A DNA stretch of 64,000 nucleotides from Jatrophihabitans_A sp035248685 (lineage in GTDB: Bacteria; Actinomycetota; Actinomycetes; Mycobacteriales; Jatrophihabitantaceae). Within the stretch, counting starts at the first letter, position 1; the number at the start of each line of letters is the position of its first letter. This document shows, piece by piece, positions 17,010 to 26,263 of the stretch. The stretch spans positions 1 through 64,000 of the forward strand of contig DATFHF010000027.1 of NCBI GenBank assembly GCA_035248685.1. The letters run 5' to 3'. A model generated the notes under the pieces. The model was not told where the DNA came from, did not search any database, and saw nothing but the letters and a program-made list of their open reading frames with translations. The position numbers were made by a program, and so were the translations under genes.

Positions 17010-18485
17010 GTGAGCATGGTGATCGACCCGGACGCTGCTTACCGCGCGGTGCGTAGTCGGGATTCCCGCTTCGACGGCATGTTCTACACCGGCGTGCGGA
17101 CCACCGGCATCTACTGCCGGCCGTCCTGTTCGGCGCGCACCCCACACCGCAAGAATGTCGACTTCTACCCGAGTTCGGCGGCAGCTCAGCGGGCCGGTTT
17201 CCGAGCCTGCAAGATGTGCCGGCCGGATGCCACGCCTGGTTCGTCGGACTGGAATGTCCGGGCCGATCTGGCCGGCCGGGCGATCCGGCTGATCGCCGAC
17301 GGGGTCATCGACCGCGAAGGGGTGGGCGGCCTGGCCCGCCAGCTCGGCTACTCCGAACGCCAGGTCACCCGAGCGCTGGTCGCCGAAATGGGCGCACCGC
17401 CGGTGGCGTTGGCCCGTGCGCAGCGGGCGCAGACCGCGCGGATCCTGCTGGAAACCACCACGCTGCCCGCCGCCGACATCGCGTTCGCCGCGGGTTTCGC
17501 CAGCATCCGTCAGTTCAACGACACCATTCGCGAGGTGTTTGCCAGCACCCCGACCGGACTGCGCCGGCCGGCCGAGACCGGCGGCGGCGAGCCCGGCTCG
17601 ATCACGCTCCGACTGGCCTACCGACCGCCGATGGAGCTGGGCCGCACAGTGGACTTTCTGGCCCGGCGCACCATCGCCGGTGTCGAGAGCTATGACGGGA
17701 CGTCCTACCGCAGGACGTTGCGGTTGCCGCACGGCGCCGGCCTGGTGACGCTCAGCCCGGCCGACGGGCACGTGCGTGCCCAGTTGCGGCTGGCCGACCA
17801 CCGGGACCTGGCGGCGGCGGTGGCTCGGCTACGCCGGCTGCTGGATCTGGACGCCGACCCGATGGCGGTGGACGAGGTGCTGGCCGGCCTGCCGCTGATC
17901 GCCGGCCTGGTCCGCCAACGGCCTGGCCTGCGCTCGCCGGGCACTGTGGACGGCTTCGAGATGGCGGTACGAGCCCTGGTCGGCCAGCAGATCTCGGTGG
18001 CCGCCGCGCACCGCCTGCTGGCCAGAATCGTCCGGGCGTATGGCAGCCCGGCCTTCGAGACCGAGCCGGATTGGCTGCTGTTCCCGGAGCCGTCGACGAT
18101 CGCCGGCCTGGAGCCGGCCGACCTGCCGATGCCACGCGCCCGAGCCCGCAGCCTGATCGGACTGGCGGCGGCGATGGCCGGTGGCGAGTTGGTGCTCAGC
18201 GCCGGCTCGGACCGGCTCGAAGCGCGTCAACGGCTGCTGGCACTGCCGGGTATCGGACCATGGACGGCCGACTACCTGCTGATGCGAGCCGTCGGCGACC
18301 CGGATGTCTACCTCGGCACCGACCTGGGGATCCAGCGCGCGGTCGCAGCGCTGCCATCGGTCGACCGCACCAGCTTCGAGCCGGCCGTTGCCGCACCGTG
18401 GCGCAGCTACCTGAGCCATCAGCTATGGGCGAGCTTGCCGACCACCCGACCTAACCCAACCAACCAACCAGAGGATGAATCATGA
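17010..18485 (+). CDS. Ada-AlkA fusion: methyl-responsive regulator and 3-methyladenine DNA glycosylase
   Basis: This 491-residue fusion begins with an Ada zinc domain, FDGMFYTGVRTTGIYCRPSC followed by CKMC, which gives the Cys4 zinc site whose first cysteine accepts methyl groups from phosphotriesters. An AraC-type helix-turn-helix follows (GVGGLARQLGYSERQVTRAL, residues about 105-185). The rest is AlkA: an N-terminal subdomain and a helix-hairpin-helix glycosylase core with LPGIGPWTADYLLMRAVGD, including the catalytic Asp region (DVYLGTDLG). It excises alkylated bases and probably activates its own operon. GTG 17010 has AAGGGG upstream. The ATGA overlap with ogt shows translational coupling. 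Confidence 0.93.
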   Translation: MSMVIDPDAAYRAVRSRDSRFDGMFYTGVRTTGIYCRPSCSARTPHRKNVDFYPSSAAAQRAGFRACKMCRPDATPGSSDWNVRADLAGRAIRLIADGVIDREGVGGLARQLGYSERQVTRALVAEMGAPPVALARAQRAQTARILLETTTLPAADIAFAAGFASIRQFNDTIREVFASTPTGLRRPAETGGGEPGSITLRLAYRPPMELGRTVDFLARRTIAGVESYDGTSYRRTLRLPHGAGLVTLSPADGHVRAQLRLADHRDLAAAVARLRRLLDLDADPMAVDEVLAGLPLIAGLVRQRPGLRSPGTVDGFEMAVRALVGQQISVAAAHRLLARIVRAYGSPAFETEPDWLLFPEPSTIAGLEPADLPMPRARARSLIGLAAAMAGGELVLSAGSDRLEARQRLLALPGIGPWTADYLLMRAVGDPDVYLGTDLGIQRAVAALPSVDRTSFEPAVAAPWRSYLSHQLWASLPTTRPNPTNQPEDES

Positions 18486-18982
18486 TTCACAGCTACCTGC
18501 CCTCACCGATCGGCGACCTGTTGTTGACCGGCGACGGGCAACACCTGACCGGGCTGTACACCCCGGAGCACGTCCGGATGCCGGTCGAATTGGGCGAGCG
18601 CAGCGATCGCGAGTTCGCCGAGGTGCATCGGCAACTGACCGAATACTTCGCCGGCCAGCGATCGGTGTTCCAGCTGCCGCTGGCCCCGATCGGCACTCCG
18701 TTCCAGCAGCGGGTTTGGTTGCAGTTGCAGCAGATCCCGCTCGGCCAGACCTGCAGCTACGGCCAGCTCGCGCTGGCAATCGGGCAGCCCACGGCGGTGC
18801 GCGCGGTCGGAATGGCCAATGGCCGCAACCCGATCTCGATCATCGTGCCTTGTCATCGGGTGGTCGGCAGCACCGGTGAGCTGACCGGCTACGCCGGTGG
18901 GTTGGCCGCCAAGCGCTGGCTGCTTGCGCACGAACAGGCCAGCGCGGATCGGCTCGATCAGGTGGCGGCGCTGGCCCGCTAA
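18482..18982 (+). CDS. ogt: Methylated-DNA--protein-cysteine methyltransferase
   Basis: The 166-residue suicide enzyme transfers the methyl group from O6-methylguanine (and O4-methylthymine) to its own cysteine. The active site IIVPCHRVVG is present with the downstream GELTGYAGGLAAKRWLLAHE, and the winged-helix DNA-binding part FQQRVWLQLQQIPLGQTCSY precedes it. The start overlaps the stop of the Ada-AlkA gene by four bases, so both repair activities are made together. It ends six bases before the convergent L,D-transpeptidase gene. Confidence 0.95.
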   Translation: MIHSYLPSPIGDLLLTGDGQHLTGLYTPEHVRMPVELGERSDREFAEVHRQLTEYFAGQRSVFQLPLAPIGTPFQQRVWLQLQQIPLGQTCSYGQLALAIGQPTAVRAVGMANGRNPISIIVPCHRVVGSTGELTGYAGGLAAKRWLLAHEQASADRLDQVAALAR

Positions 18983-18988
18983 GCCCGG

Positions 18989-20029
18989 CTAACTGACCGT
19001 GCGGACCAAGCAACCCAGCAACGGATTGGCCGTCCCCAACCGGATGTTGATGGCGTACACGCAGATCGTCCTGATGCCGGCCGCCACCGTGCCGAAGCTG
19101 ATGCTGAAGCCCTGGTTCGGCCCGGCGTGCAGCGCGGTCGCAACGTCCGGTCGGGGGATGCCGGTGCTGAACCGGCCGCGGAACTGGTGATCGAAGTACA
19201 CGCTCACCTGCAGCGGGCTGGCCGGTGAGTCCGGGTCGACAGCCCAGCCCACCAGCTTGGCCGTGGCATGGCCGGTGGTCACCGAGTCCAGGTGGCCGCG
19301 CGGGTTGTGCGCCGCAGCCGCATTGTCGGCGTCGGTGATCAGCTTGGTGGCCTGGGCGCCCACCCCGATCGAGATCGCCGGATGCCGGGCCGGATCCAGC
19401 CAGTGCATCACCACATTCAGCGCGTACGCCGAGATCGCGACGCAGCCGGCGGTCGGCTGGCCGTTGGTGACGTGCAGGAAGAATGCCGAACCGGCACCGG
19501 CCACCACCGGGAACCGGTTGTAGTCGATCACCACCGCGTGCGCGTACACCGCGCCCGCGTAGTACAGGTTCTCACTCGCCGGACCGGGCGACGCGCTCTG
19601 GTGCACGTGGGTGTTGTAGGCCGGCGTGCCGGACTCGCCGTCCCACCAGTCGTTCGGGCCGGCTTGGAAGTACGGCAGCTTGGTGCCGTTGTAGGGCTGG
19701 TTGCCGAAGGCCTGGGTCAACCCGAAGACACCCACCGGAGTGCGCGGGATTCCCTCGTGCGCAACGCCCATTCCGAGCTCGCCGACGTAGGCCCCGATCG
19801 GCCCGGCAACGTGGGTGTAGCCACCGGTCGGCGCCAGCTGCCACAGATCTAGTTGCGCGGTGGTGGACGTTGCCGAGGCTGCCCGCACGGTGACCACCTG
19901 GTAGTGGATGATCGAGGTCGCGGCCGCTACCGGACCGGACGGGGTCAGCACCGCCAGGCCGAGCGCGGCGACGGGCAGTCCGAGCAGGGCGGTCAGCACG
20001 GCCGAAACCGTCCTGGTCGAGACGCGCAT
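18989..20029 (-). CDS. Secreted L,D-transpeptidase-like protein (YkuD domain)
   Basis: The 346-residue protein has an N-terminal signal peptide (alanine/leucine-rich, ending near AAA at residue 37). The catalytic YkuD-type domain spans about residues 45-215 and ends in FFLHVTNGQPTAGCVAIS, the His...Gly-Cys motif in which the cysteine forms the acyl-enzyme. Family members make 3-3 cross-links in peptidoglycan or attach proteins to it. The C-terminal 110 residues form a beta-rich segment I cannot name. Some actinobacterial homologues are annotated simply as L,D-transpeptidase family. ATG 20029 follows a GAAGGAG ribosome site. The gene is monocistronic and convergent to ogt. Confidence 0.85.
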   Translation of the reverse strand: MRVSTRTVSAVLTALLGLPVAALGLAVLTPSGPVAAATSIIHYQVVTVRAASATSTTAQLDLWQLAPTGGYTHVAGPIGAYVGELGMGVAHEGIPRTPVGVFGLTQAFGNQPYNGTKLPYFQAGPNDWWDGESGTPAYNTHVHQSASPGPASENLYYAGAVYAHAVVIDYNRFPVVAGAGSAFFLHVTNGQPTAGCVAISAYALNVVMHWLDPARHPAISIGVGAQATKLITDADNAAAAHNPRGHLDSVTTGHATAKLVGWAVDPDSPASPLQVSVYFDHQFRGRFSTGIPRPDVATALHAGPNQGFSISFGTVAAGIRTICVYAINIRLGTANPLLGCLVRTVS

Positions 20030-20113
20030 CTGGCTCCTTCAGGCGGGTCGTACGGGATTCGGGTTCAAATTGTGCACCGGCTGGCTGGTCGATGCCCGCC
20101 GGCACGACCGGCC

Positions 20114-20701
20114 TCAGCCGTTGAACTCGTTCTGAGCTGCCTCCAGACCGTTGCCCAGGATCGCCTGGGTGGCATCGGCAGCCCGGTCGATCAGGTACTC
20201 GAGCTCCTTGCGCTCGACCGGCGCGAACTCGCGCAGCACATATTCGGCCGGGTCTTGCTGGCCCGGCGGCCGGCCGATGCCGAATCGGACCCGGGCGTAG
20301 TCCTTCGAACCGAGCGCCGCGCTGGTGGATTTCAGGCCGTTGTGGCCGCCCTCGCCGCCGCCGCGTTTGAGCCGCAGGATGCCGAACGGCAGGTCGAGTT
20401 CGTCGTGCACCAGCACGATGCGCTCGATCGGCACCTTGTAGAACCGGCAGACCGCAAGCACCGGGCCGCCGGATTCGTTCATGTACGAGCGCGGTTTGGC
20501 CAGCACCACCGGCTGACCGGCCAACCGGCCCTCGATCACATCCGCCCGGCTGCCGCTGGCCTTGTGCACCCGAAACGAGCCGCCGACCCGGTCGGCAAGT
20601 TCGTCCAGCACGAAGAAGCCGGCGTTGTGCCGGGTGGTGGCATAGCGCGGGCCCGGGTTGCCCAGGCCGACGACCAGGAAACGCTCGTCAACCATTGCCA
20701 A
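20114..20701 (-). CDS. pth: Peptidyl-tRNA hydrolase
   Basis: This 195-residue cytoplasmic enzyme cleaves peptidyl-tRNA that has dropped off ribosomes. It shows FLVVGLGNPGPRYATTRHNA with the catalytic His, SYMNESGG, VHDELDLPFG with the catalytic Asp, and GGGEGGHNGLKS. It lies 37 bp downstream of rplY on the same strand, the standard actinobacterial rplY-pth pair. ATG 20701 or ATG 20695 could start it. Confidence 0.97.
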   Translation of the reverse strand: MAMVDERFLVVGLGNPGPRYATTRHNAGFFVLDELADRVGGSFRVHKASGSRADVIEGRLAGQPVVLAKPRSYMNESGGPVLAVCRFYKVPIERIVLVHDELDLPFGILRLKRGGGEGGHNGLKSTSAALGSKDYARVRFGIGRPPGQQDPAEYVLREFAPVERKELEYLIDRAADATQAILGNGLEAAQNEFNG

Positions 20702-20738
20702 CTCCGGGCCCGTCTGCCACCTGCTGGTGGCGGGTCGT

Positions 20739-21401
20739 TTACTCCTGCTCGGCGGGCGGCTCGGCGGCCGCGGACTCTTCGGCCTCCTCGGCCGGCTTGT
20801 CCTGGACGATGCCCAGCTCCTCGACGGCTTCGGCCGTCTCGGCCTCCAGGTCAGCCTCGGTCGGAGCGGTGCTGACCGCGATCAGCAGGGTCTCCGGGTC
20901 GTTGATCAGCGTGCTGCCGGCGGGCAGCTTGAGGTCGCCGGCGGTGATGTGCGAACCGATCTGCATGTCCTCGATGGACACCTCGATCTCGGTCGGCAGG
21001 TGAGTCGCCTCGGCCTCCACGGTGACCGTGGTGTGCTCCTGGGCCAGCAGGCCACCGGGCGCGATGTGGCCGACCAGCACCAGCGGAACGTCGACGGTGA
21101 CCTTCTCACCGCGCCGCACCGCGAGCAGGTCGACGTGCTCGTACTCGCCGCGGATCGGGTGCCGCTGGATCGCCTTCGGGATCGTCAGCTGGTCCGAGCC
21201 GTTCACATTGAGGGTGAGCAGCACATTCGCGCCACCGTGCTTGATGGCGTGGCTGAACTCACGCGCCGGCAGCGACACGTGCACCGGAGCGGCGCCGTGG
21301 CCGTAGATCACGGCCGGGATCTTGCCGGCGCGGCGGGTACGCCGAGCACCACCCTTGCCGAAATCGGTGCGTGCTTCGGCGGCGAGACGGACTTCGGCCA
21401 C
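20739..21401 (-). CDS. rplY: 50S ribosomal protein L25/general stress protein Ctc
   Basis: The 220-residue protein is the long TL5/Ctc form: an N-terminal L25 domain binding 5S rRNA (ARTDFGKGGARRTRRAGKIP, VIYGHG) and a C-terminal beta domain (SIEDMQIGSHITAGDLKLP). It ends in an acidic Glu/Ala-rich tail. GTG 21401 has AAGGAG correctly spaced upstream. It is co-directional with pth. The 285 bp between it and the divergent ispE hold no recognised gene. Confidence 0.96.
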   Translation of the reverse strand: MAEVRLAAEARTDFGKGGARRTRRAGKIPAVIYGHGAAPVHVSLPAREFSHAIKHGGANVLLTLNVNGSDQLTIPKAIQRHPIRGEYEHVDLLAVRRGEKVTVDVPLVLVGHIAPGGLLAQEHTTVTVEAEATHLPTEIEVSIEDMQIGSHITAGDLKLPAGSTLINDPETLLIAVSTAPTEADLEAETAEAVEELGIVQDKPAEEAEESAAAEPPAEQE

Positions 21402-21674
21402 GGGGTACTCCTTGGATGCCGGTGAACGCCGCGTGCGGGTGATCGGCGCGCGTGTTCGCGATGTACAGCGGTGGTATGCGGTTGTGCCTGCGGTGTTGCC
21501 GCTCGGTCGAGTCGCCGGCCTGAGGCCGAGGTAGCGACACCGCGCTGGCGCAGCACCGCGTCGATAACGAGTCCCGTGCGGGCTCCTCGCCGAGGCAACC
21601 CCGCAATCCTACAAGGCCATTGGACGTGCTCGAAATCGGGTGGCGGCTCGGGCGGCCCGGCTTTCGGCAGCGAC

Positions 21675-21680
21675 TAGCAT
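21675..21680 (+). promoter_or_regulatory. Putative -10 element for leaderless ispE mRNA
   Basis: TAGCAT lies exactly six bases before the GTG start of ispE, and no clear Shine-Dalgarno sequence is present. This fits the actinobacterial leaderless arrangement. No good -35 was seen. Confidence 0.35.
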
Positions 21681-21686
21681 CGCAGG

Positions 21687-22631
21687 GTGCCGTCCCCAGC
21701 CGCCGGTCCGCCGGACCAGGTCACCGTCTCGGCGCCGGCCAAGATCAACCTCGCGCTGTCGGTAGGCGAGCTGCGGCCGGACGGCTATCACGAGCTCCGG
21801 ACGGTATTTCATGCCGTCGATCTGATGGATCTCGTCGTTGCCGAGCCGTCCCAGTCGATCGAGTTGGTGCTGGCCGGCGAGGAAGCGGGCGGGCTGGCGG
21901 CCGATCAGGACAACCTGGCCTGGCGGGCGGCGACCCTGTTGGCGAGCCGGGCCGGGATCGCTCCGGCGGTCCGGCTGCGGCTGACCAAGCGGATCCCGGT
22001 CGCGGCCGGGCTGGCCGGCGGCTCGGCGGATGCCGCCGCGACCCTGCTGGCCTGCAACCGGCTGTGGCGGTTGGACCTGTCGGCCGGCGAACTGTCGCAG
22101 TTGGCGGCCGCACTCGGCAGCGACGTGCCGTTCGCGCTGCACGGCGGTACCGCGGTCGGAGCCGGTCGCGGTGAGTTGCTCACCGAGGTGCCGGTCGGCA
22201 ATCCGCTGCACTGGGTGCTGGCCGCCGCGACCGGCTCGCTGTCGACGCCGGCGGTATACGCCGAACTGGATCGGCAGCGGGCAGTTGTCGTCGAACCCGT
22301 GGACGATGACGCGCTCGATCAACTGCTGGCGGCCGCCCGGATCGGTGATCCGGCGGGCATCGCCCCACTATTGGCCAACGACCTGCAACCGGCAGCATTG
22401 GCGCTGGCCCCGTACCTGCACGACACGCTGAACGCCGGCGCGGAGTTCGGTGCGCTGGCCGGGCTGGTGAGCGGCTCCGGCCCGACCTGCGTGTTCCTGG
22501 CGGCCGATGCCGAGCACGCCCGGGCCCTCGCCGCCAAGCTGGCGGCCAGCCGGACTTGCCGCAATGCCTGGCCGGTGACCGGCGGCGTGCCTGGTGCTCG
22601 GGTGCTCAACCGGGCGGTGGCCTCCTGCTGA
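21687..22631 (+). CDS. ispE: 4-diphosphocytidyl-2-C-methyl-D-erythritol kinase
   Basis: The ATP-dependent kinase catalyses the fourth step of the MEP isoprenoid pathway. It is a GHMP-family protein of 314 residues with VTVSAPAKINLALSVG near the N-terminus, the glycine-rich phosphate loop PVAAGLAGGSADAAATL near residue 110, and GLVSGSGPTCVFLA toward the C-terminus. GTG 21687 is the likely start. The stop overlaps the ATG of the ABC-F gene (TGATG), so the two are translationally coupled. In M. tuberculosis, ispE sits in the same neighbourhood. Confidence 0.96.
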   Translation: MPSPAAGPPDQVTVSAPAKINLALSVGELRPDGYHELRTVFHAVDLMDLVVAEPSQSIELVLAGEEAGGLAADQDNLAWRAATLLASRAGIAPAVRLRLTKRIPVAAGLAGGSADAAATLLACNRLWRLDLSAGELSQLAAALGSDVPFALHGGTAVGAGRGELLTEVPVGNPLHWVLAAATGSLSTPAVYAELDRQRAVVVEPVDDDALDQLLAAARIGDPAGIAPLLANDLQPAALALAPYLHDTLNAGAEFGALAGLVSGSGPTCVFLAADAEHARALAAKLAASRTCRNAWPVTGGVPGARVLNRAVASC

Positions 22632-24383
22632 TGGCCAACCTGGTCAACCTGGAGAACGTCGCCAAGAGCTACGGCACCATCACCGTGCTGGCCGGCGTGT
22701 CCTTGGGCATCGCCGACAGCGACCGGATCGGTGTGGTCGGTCGCAACGGTGGCGGCAAGTCCACCCTGCTGCGCATGATCACCGGCACCGAACCACCGGA
22801 CTCCGGCCGGGTCACCCACACCGGCGGGCTGCGGATCGCCCAGGTGGACCAGCTCGACCGGCTGGCGCCGAGGCAGAGCGTGCGGGCAGCAGTGGTCGGC
22901 GACGCGGCCGAGCATGTCTGGGCGGGTGCGGCAGGCGTTCGTGAGGTGCTGACCGGTCTGGGACTGCCGGCGGTGGGCCTGGACACTCCGGTCGAGCGGC
23001 TTTCCGGCGGAGAGCGGCGGCGGGTTTCGCTGGCGGCCGCGCTGGTCACCGACGCCGACCTGCTCGTGCTGGACGAGCCGACCAACCATCTCGACATCGA
23101 GGGCGTGACCTGGCTGGCCGAGTACCTGAACCGGCGGCGAGGCGCGCTGCTGGCGGTGACCCACGACCGGTGGTTCCTCGACGCGGTGTGCAGCCGGACC
23201 TGGGAGGTTGCCGACGCCGGCGTGCGCAGCTTCGACGGTGGCTATGCGGCCTACGTCCTAGCCCGCGCTGAACGGGACCGGCAGGCCTCGGCCAGCGAGG
23301 CGCGCCGGCAGAACCTGCTGCGCAAGGAGCTGGCCTGGCTGCGACGCGGGCCGCCGGCGCGGACGTCCAAGCCGAAGTTTCGGATCGAGGCGGCCGAGGC
23401 GCTGATCGCCGACATCCCGCAGCCGCGCAGCAGTGTCGAGCTGCGGGCACTGTCGATGCAGCGGCTGGGCCGCACCGTCTTCGATGTCGAGCAGGTGTCG
23501 CTGTCGGTCGGTGAGCCACCACAGCAGCGGCAACTGCTCGACCGGGTCAGCTGGCAGGTCGGTCCGGGCGACCGGATCGGGGTGATCGGGGTCAACGGCT
23601 CGGGCAAGACCCACCTGCTCCGGCTGCTGACCGGTGAGCTGCAGCCGGACGCCGGCCGGGTGGTGAGAGGCCAGACCGTCCGGCTCGGATACCTGTCGCA
23701 GGAGGTCGGCGAGCTACCGGACGGGTTGCGGGTGATCGAGGCCGTCACCGAGGTACGGGGCAGCGCGCAACTGGACGGCGTGGAGCTGTCGGCCGGTCAG
23801 CTGGCCGAGCGGTTCGGTTTCGCCAATGCCCGGCAATGGACGCCGGTCGCCGAGCTGTCCGGTGGCGAGCGGCGCCGGTTGCAGCTGCTGCGGCTGCTGC
23901 TCGGGCAACCCAACGTGCTGCTGCTGGACGAGCCGACCAATGACCTGGACATCGACACCCTGGCCGAGCTGGAGGATCTGCTGGACTCCTGGCCGGGCAG
24001 CCTGGTGGTGGTGAGCCACGACCGGTACCTCATCGAGCGAATCTGCGACTCGACAGTGGCACTGATCGGCGACGGCAGGCTCGCGGCGTTGCCCGGTGGC
24101 GTCGAACAGTACCTGCGGCAGCGGGCCGAGGCGCGACAGGCTGACCGACCGACGCCGGCCCGCGCCGAGCGCAAGGGGCGACTCGCGGGCCGTGCGCAAG
24201 GAACTCGCCCGCCTCGAACGCGAGCTGGACAAGTTGGAGCGGCAGGAGCGCGACCTACACGACGCGCTGGCCGAACACGCCACCGACTACGTCCGGATCG
24301 GTGAGCTGAATGCCGAGCTGCGGTCGGTGCAAGAGCGCAAGCAGGCAACCGAAGAAAGCTGGTTGGAGCTTTCCGACTCCTAG
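22631..24383 (+). CDS. ABC-F ATPase (ribosome-associated) with 3' frameshift
   Basis: This soluble protein has two ATPase domains and no membrane domain. Walker A motifs are GRNGGGKST and GVNGSGKT, with two LSGGERRR signatures and DEPTNHLDIE and DEPTNDLDID Walker B/D-loop segments. ABC-F proteins act on ribosomes, some giving antibiotic resistance. The main frame leaves protein-like sequence at the G-run 24175-24178. Removing one G joins it to the expected C-terminal coiled coil (ERKGDSRAVRKELARLEREL, then DYVRIGELNAELRSVQER), which ends at TAG 24381-24383. Without the correction the protein would end at 24304 with an arginine-rich nonsense tail. Total corrected length is about 583 residues. 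The start was chosen at the TGATG overlap with ispE. Confidence 0.88.
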
Positions 24384-24887
24384 TCAGGCGGTAACCGACA
24401 GCCGGCAGAAGGCGACCTGCGGGACAACCGGAGCCGTGCTGCGTGCCGACTGTTTGCCGGGCACGCTCAATCCGACGAACGACAGCACCTGAGATCCGGT
24501 CGGTGCGGTCAGCGGCAGCCGGTAGCGGTAGGTCATCCGGCCGGTGGCGTCGGTCTGCACCACGTCCGACCAGGCGTTGTCACCGAGCCGGCGTACCCGC
24601 AGCAGCTCGTGGGCGGCGAAGCCGGTGGCCTGCACCAGCACGCACTGCCCGGCGCGCACCCCATCAGAGCCGATCGGCTGCTCGGTACCGCAGCTGACCA
24701 TCCGGGTGTCGAGCACCGAGGACGGTTGCAGCACGGCGGTAGATCCGAAGGTGCCGGTACCGAGCAGCAGCGCCAGTGGGATCGAGATGGACAACACGCC
24801 GGTCGCGCCGACGGCCAGCCCGGCTGACCATAGCGAGCGCAACGAGGAGCGGGGCACACCCACCTCCTCGGTCACCGTCACCGGCAA
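24384..24887 (-). CDS. Hypothetical membrane-anchored extracytoplasmic protein
   Basis: The 167-residue protein has a short cytoplasmic N-terminus, one membrane segment (residues about 22-46, GLAVGATGVLSISIPLALLL) and an extracytoplasmic beta-rich domain with three cysteines (SCGTEQ, GQCVLV, AFCRLS). I do not recognise the family. The stop is immediately adjacent to the convergent ABC-F stop, which supports both endpoints. Codon pattern looks normal for the region. Confidence 0.65.
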   Translation of the reverse strand: MPVTVTEEVGVPRSSLRSLWSAGLAVGATGVLSISIPLALLLGTGTFGSTAVLQPSSVLDTRMVSCGTEQPIGSDGVRAGQCVLVQATGFAAHELLRVRRLGDNAWSDVVQTDATGRMTYRYRLPLTAPTGSQVLSFVGLSVPGKQSARSTAPVVPQVAFCRLSVTA

Positions 24888-25027
24888 TGACCTGTTACTG
24901 ATCGGTCAGCCGAGCCGCTGCCTGACCAGTTACCCGCAGTTACACAGACTCAGCTCGCCATATCGGGCGAAACGGACACTGTTGCCTGGAGCTGGATCGG
25001 CACTGCCGACATCCGCCCCTGCTGACG

Positions 25028-25660
25028 CTAGGAATCCAGCGACGACAGCCGGGGCTTGGCCTCCAGGCCGCGCAGGCCGTTCCAGCCCAGGTTGACCAGG
25101 TGGGCAGCCACCTCCTCGCGCTTGGGCTTGCGCACCTCGAGCCACCATTGCCCGGTCAGCGCGACCATGCCCACCAGCATCTGGGCGTACATGCCGGCCA
25201 GCTTCGGATTCAGCTTCCGGGTGCTGAACTCCCGCTCCAGGATGTACTCCACCTGGCTGGCGATGTCGTTGAGCAACGAGGAGAAGGTGCCGGTGCTGGT
25301 AGCGACCGGTGAGTCCCGGACCAGGATCCGGAAACCGTCGGTCTCCTCCTCGATGTAGGTCAGCAGGGCCAGCGCGGCCTGCTCCACCAGCGCACGCGGC
25401 TTGTCGCCGGTGAGCGCCGAGGTGATGGCGTCCAGCAGGTTGCGCATTTCGCGGTCCACCACTACCGCGTACAGGCCCTCTTTGCCGCCGAAGTGCTCGT
25501 ACACCACCGGCTTGCTCACCCCGGCCCGGGCGGCGACCTCCTCGATCGAGGTTGCCTGGAAGCCCTTCTCGGCGAACAGCGCCCGACCGACGTCCAGCAG
25601 CTGCTCACGCCGCTCCTTGCCGGTCATCCGGACCCGGGTCCGACCTTCGCTCTCAGTCAC
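25028..25660 (-). CDS. TetR/AcrR-family transcriptional regulator
   Basis: The 210-residue protein has an N-terminal helix-turn-helix (GFQATSIEEVAARAGVSKPV followed by VYEHFGGKEGLY, residues about 33-65) and a C-terminal all-helical ligand domain. A GTG start follows an upstream A-rich stretch. The next gene on this side is the small membrane protein and the other neighbour is a Lrp/AsnC regulator. No obvious target gene is adjacent, so its regulon is unknown. Confidence 0.88.
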   Translation of the reverse strand: MTESEGRTRVRMTGKERREQLLDVGRALFAEKGFQATSIEEVAARAGVSKPVVYEHFGGKEGLYAVVVDREMRNLLDAITSALTGDKPRALVEQAALALLTYIEEETDGFRILVRDSPVATSTGTFSSLLNDIASQVEYILEREFSTRKLNPKLAGMYAQMLVGMVALTGQWWLEVRKPKREEVAAHLVNLGWNGLRGLEAKPRLSSLDS

Positions 25661-25697
25661 TTATTCATTGTCTCAGGCAAGGGCGCCGGGGCCCGGT

Positions 25698-26144
25698 TCA
25701 GCGCACCGGCTCGATGGGCTCTACCGGCTTCCAGGCCAGCGGGCTGGACAACACCATCGACGAGCTCGGTTTGCCGTATCGGCCTAGCCGGTCGATGAGC
25801 TGCTGGAAGCCGGCCATGTCGGCCACCGCTATTCGGACCACGGTGCAGGCGTCGCCGGTCACCCGGTGCACCTCAAGCACCTCGGGCCAGCTGTGCACGG
25901 TGCGGTCGTTGAGGATGCACTTGGGCCCGTAGCAATCGAGCTGGACGAAGGCCTGCACAGCACGGCCCAACGCGGCCGGGTCCACCCGCGCCGCGTAACC
26001 GCACAGCACGCCCGACTCGGCCAGTCGCCGGACCCGCTCGGCCACCGCCGGCGCGGAGAGGTTGACCCGCCGGGAGATTTCGTTCTGCGACAGCCTGGCA
26101 TCACGTTGCAGCTCGGCCAGGATTCGCCAGTCGATGCTGTCCAT
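25698..26144 (-). CDS. Lrp/AsnC-family regulator, divergent from kynurenine genes
   Basis: The 148-residue protein has an N-terminal winged helix-turn-helix (DSIDWRILAELQRDARLSQN, SRRVNLSAPAVAERVRRL) and a C-terminal RAM-type effector domain that usually senses amino acids. It lies back to back with the tryptophan 2,3-dioxygenase gene across 119 bp. Control of tryptophan degradation in response to tryptophan or a kynurenine is the obvious hypothesis. The ATG has TAAGGT six bases upstream and no ribosome site, suggesting a leaderless mRNA. Confidence 0.9.
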   Translation of the reverse strand: MDSIDWRILAELQRDARLSQNEISRRVNLSAPAVAERVRRLAESGVLCGYAARVDPAALGRAVQAFVQLDCYGPKCILNDRTVHSWPEVLEVHRVTGDACTVVRIAVADMAGFQQLIDRLGRYGKPSSSMVLSSPLAWKPVEPIEPVR

Positions 26145-26150
26145 CTATCG

Positions 26151-26257
26151 ACCTTACAATCGTCAAGCCATTGCCGTCAGCGGCTTGCGCTCGTGATGTC
26201 TGCCGGCTTGAACGCCTGCCACATGCAATTGGCGATCGGCTGGCCGGTTGCGATTAT
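26151..26257. promoter_or_regulatory. Divergent AsnC/kynA promoter region with inverted repeat
   Basis: For kynA, TTGGCG (26229-26234) and GATTAT (26252-26257) are 17 bases apart, and six bases separate the latter from ATG 26264. For the AsnC gene, CTGACG (26180-26175) and TAAGGT (26156-26151) are 18 bases apart, again six bases from ATG. Both imply leaderless mRNAs. The GGAGG directly before the kynA ATG is only one base away and is too close to act as a ribosome site. CAAGCC (26164-26169) and GGCTTG (26182-26187) form an inverted repeat overlapping the AsnC -35, a possible Lrp-type operator. Confidence 0.45.
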
Positions 26258-26263
26258 GGAGGT

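Noticed and set aside
21402..21686. A tRNA or small RNA between rplY and ispE
   Set aside because: No cloverleaf or GTTCGA-type T-loop with matching stems could be drawn.
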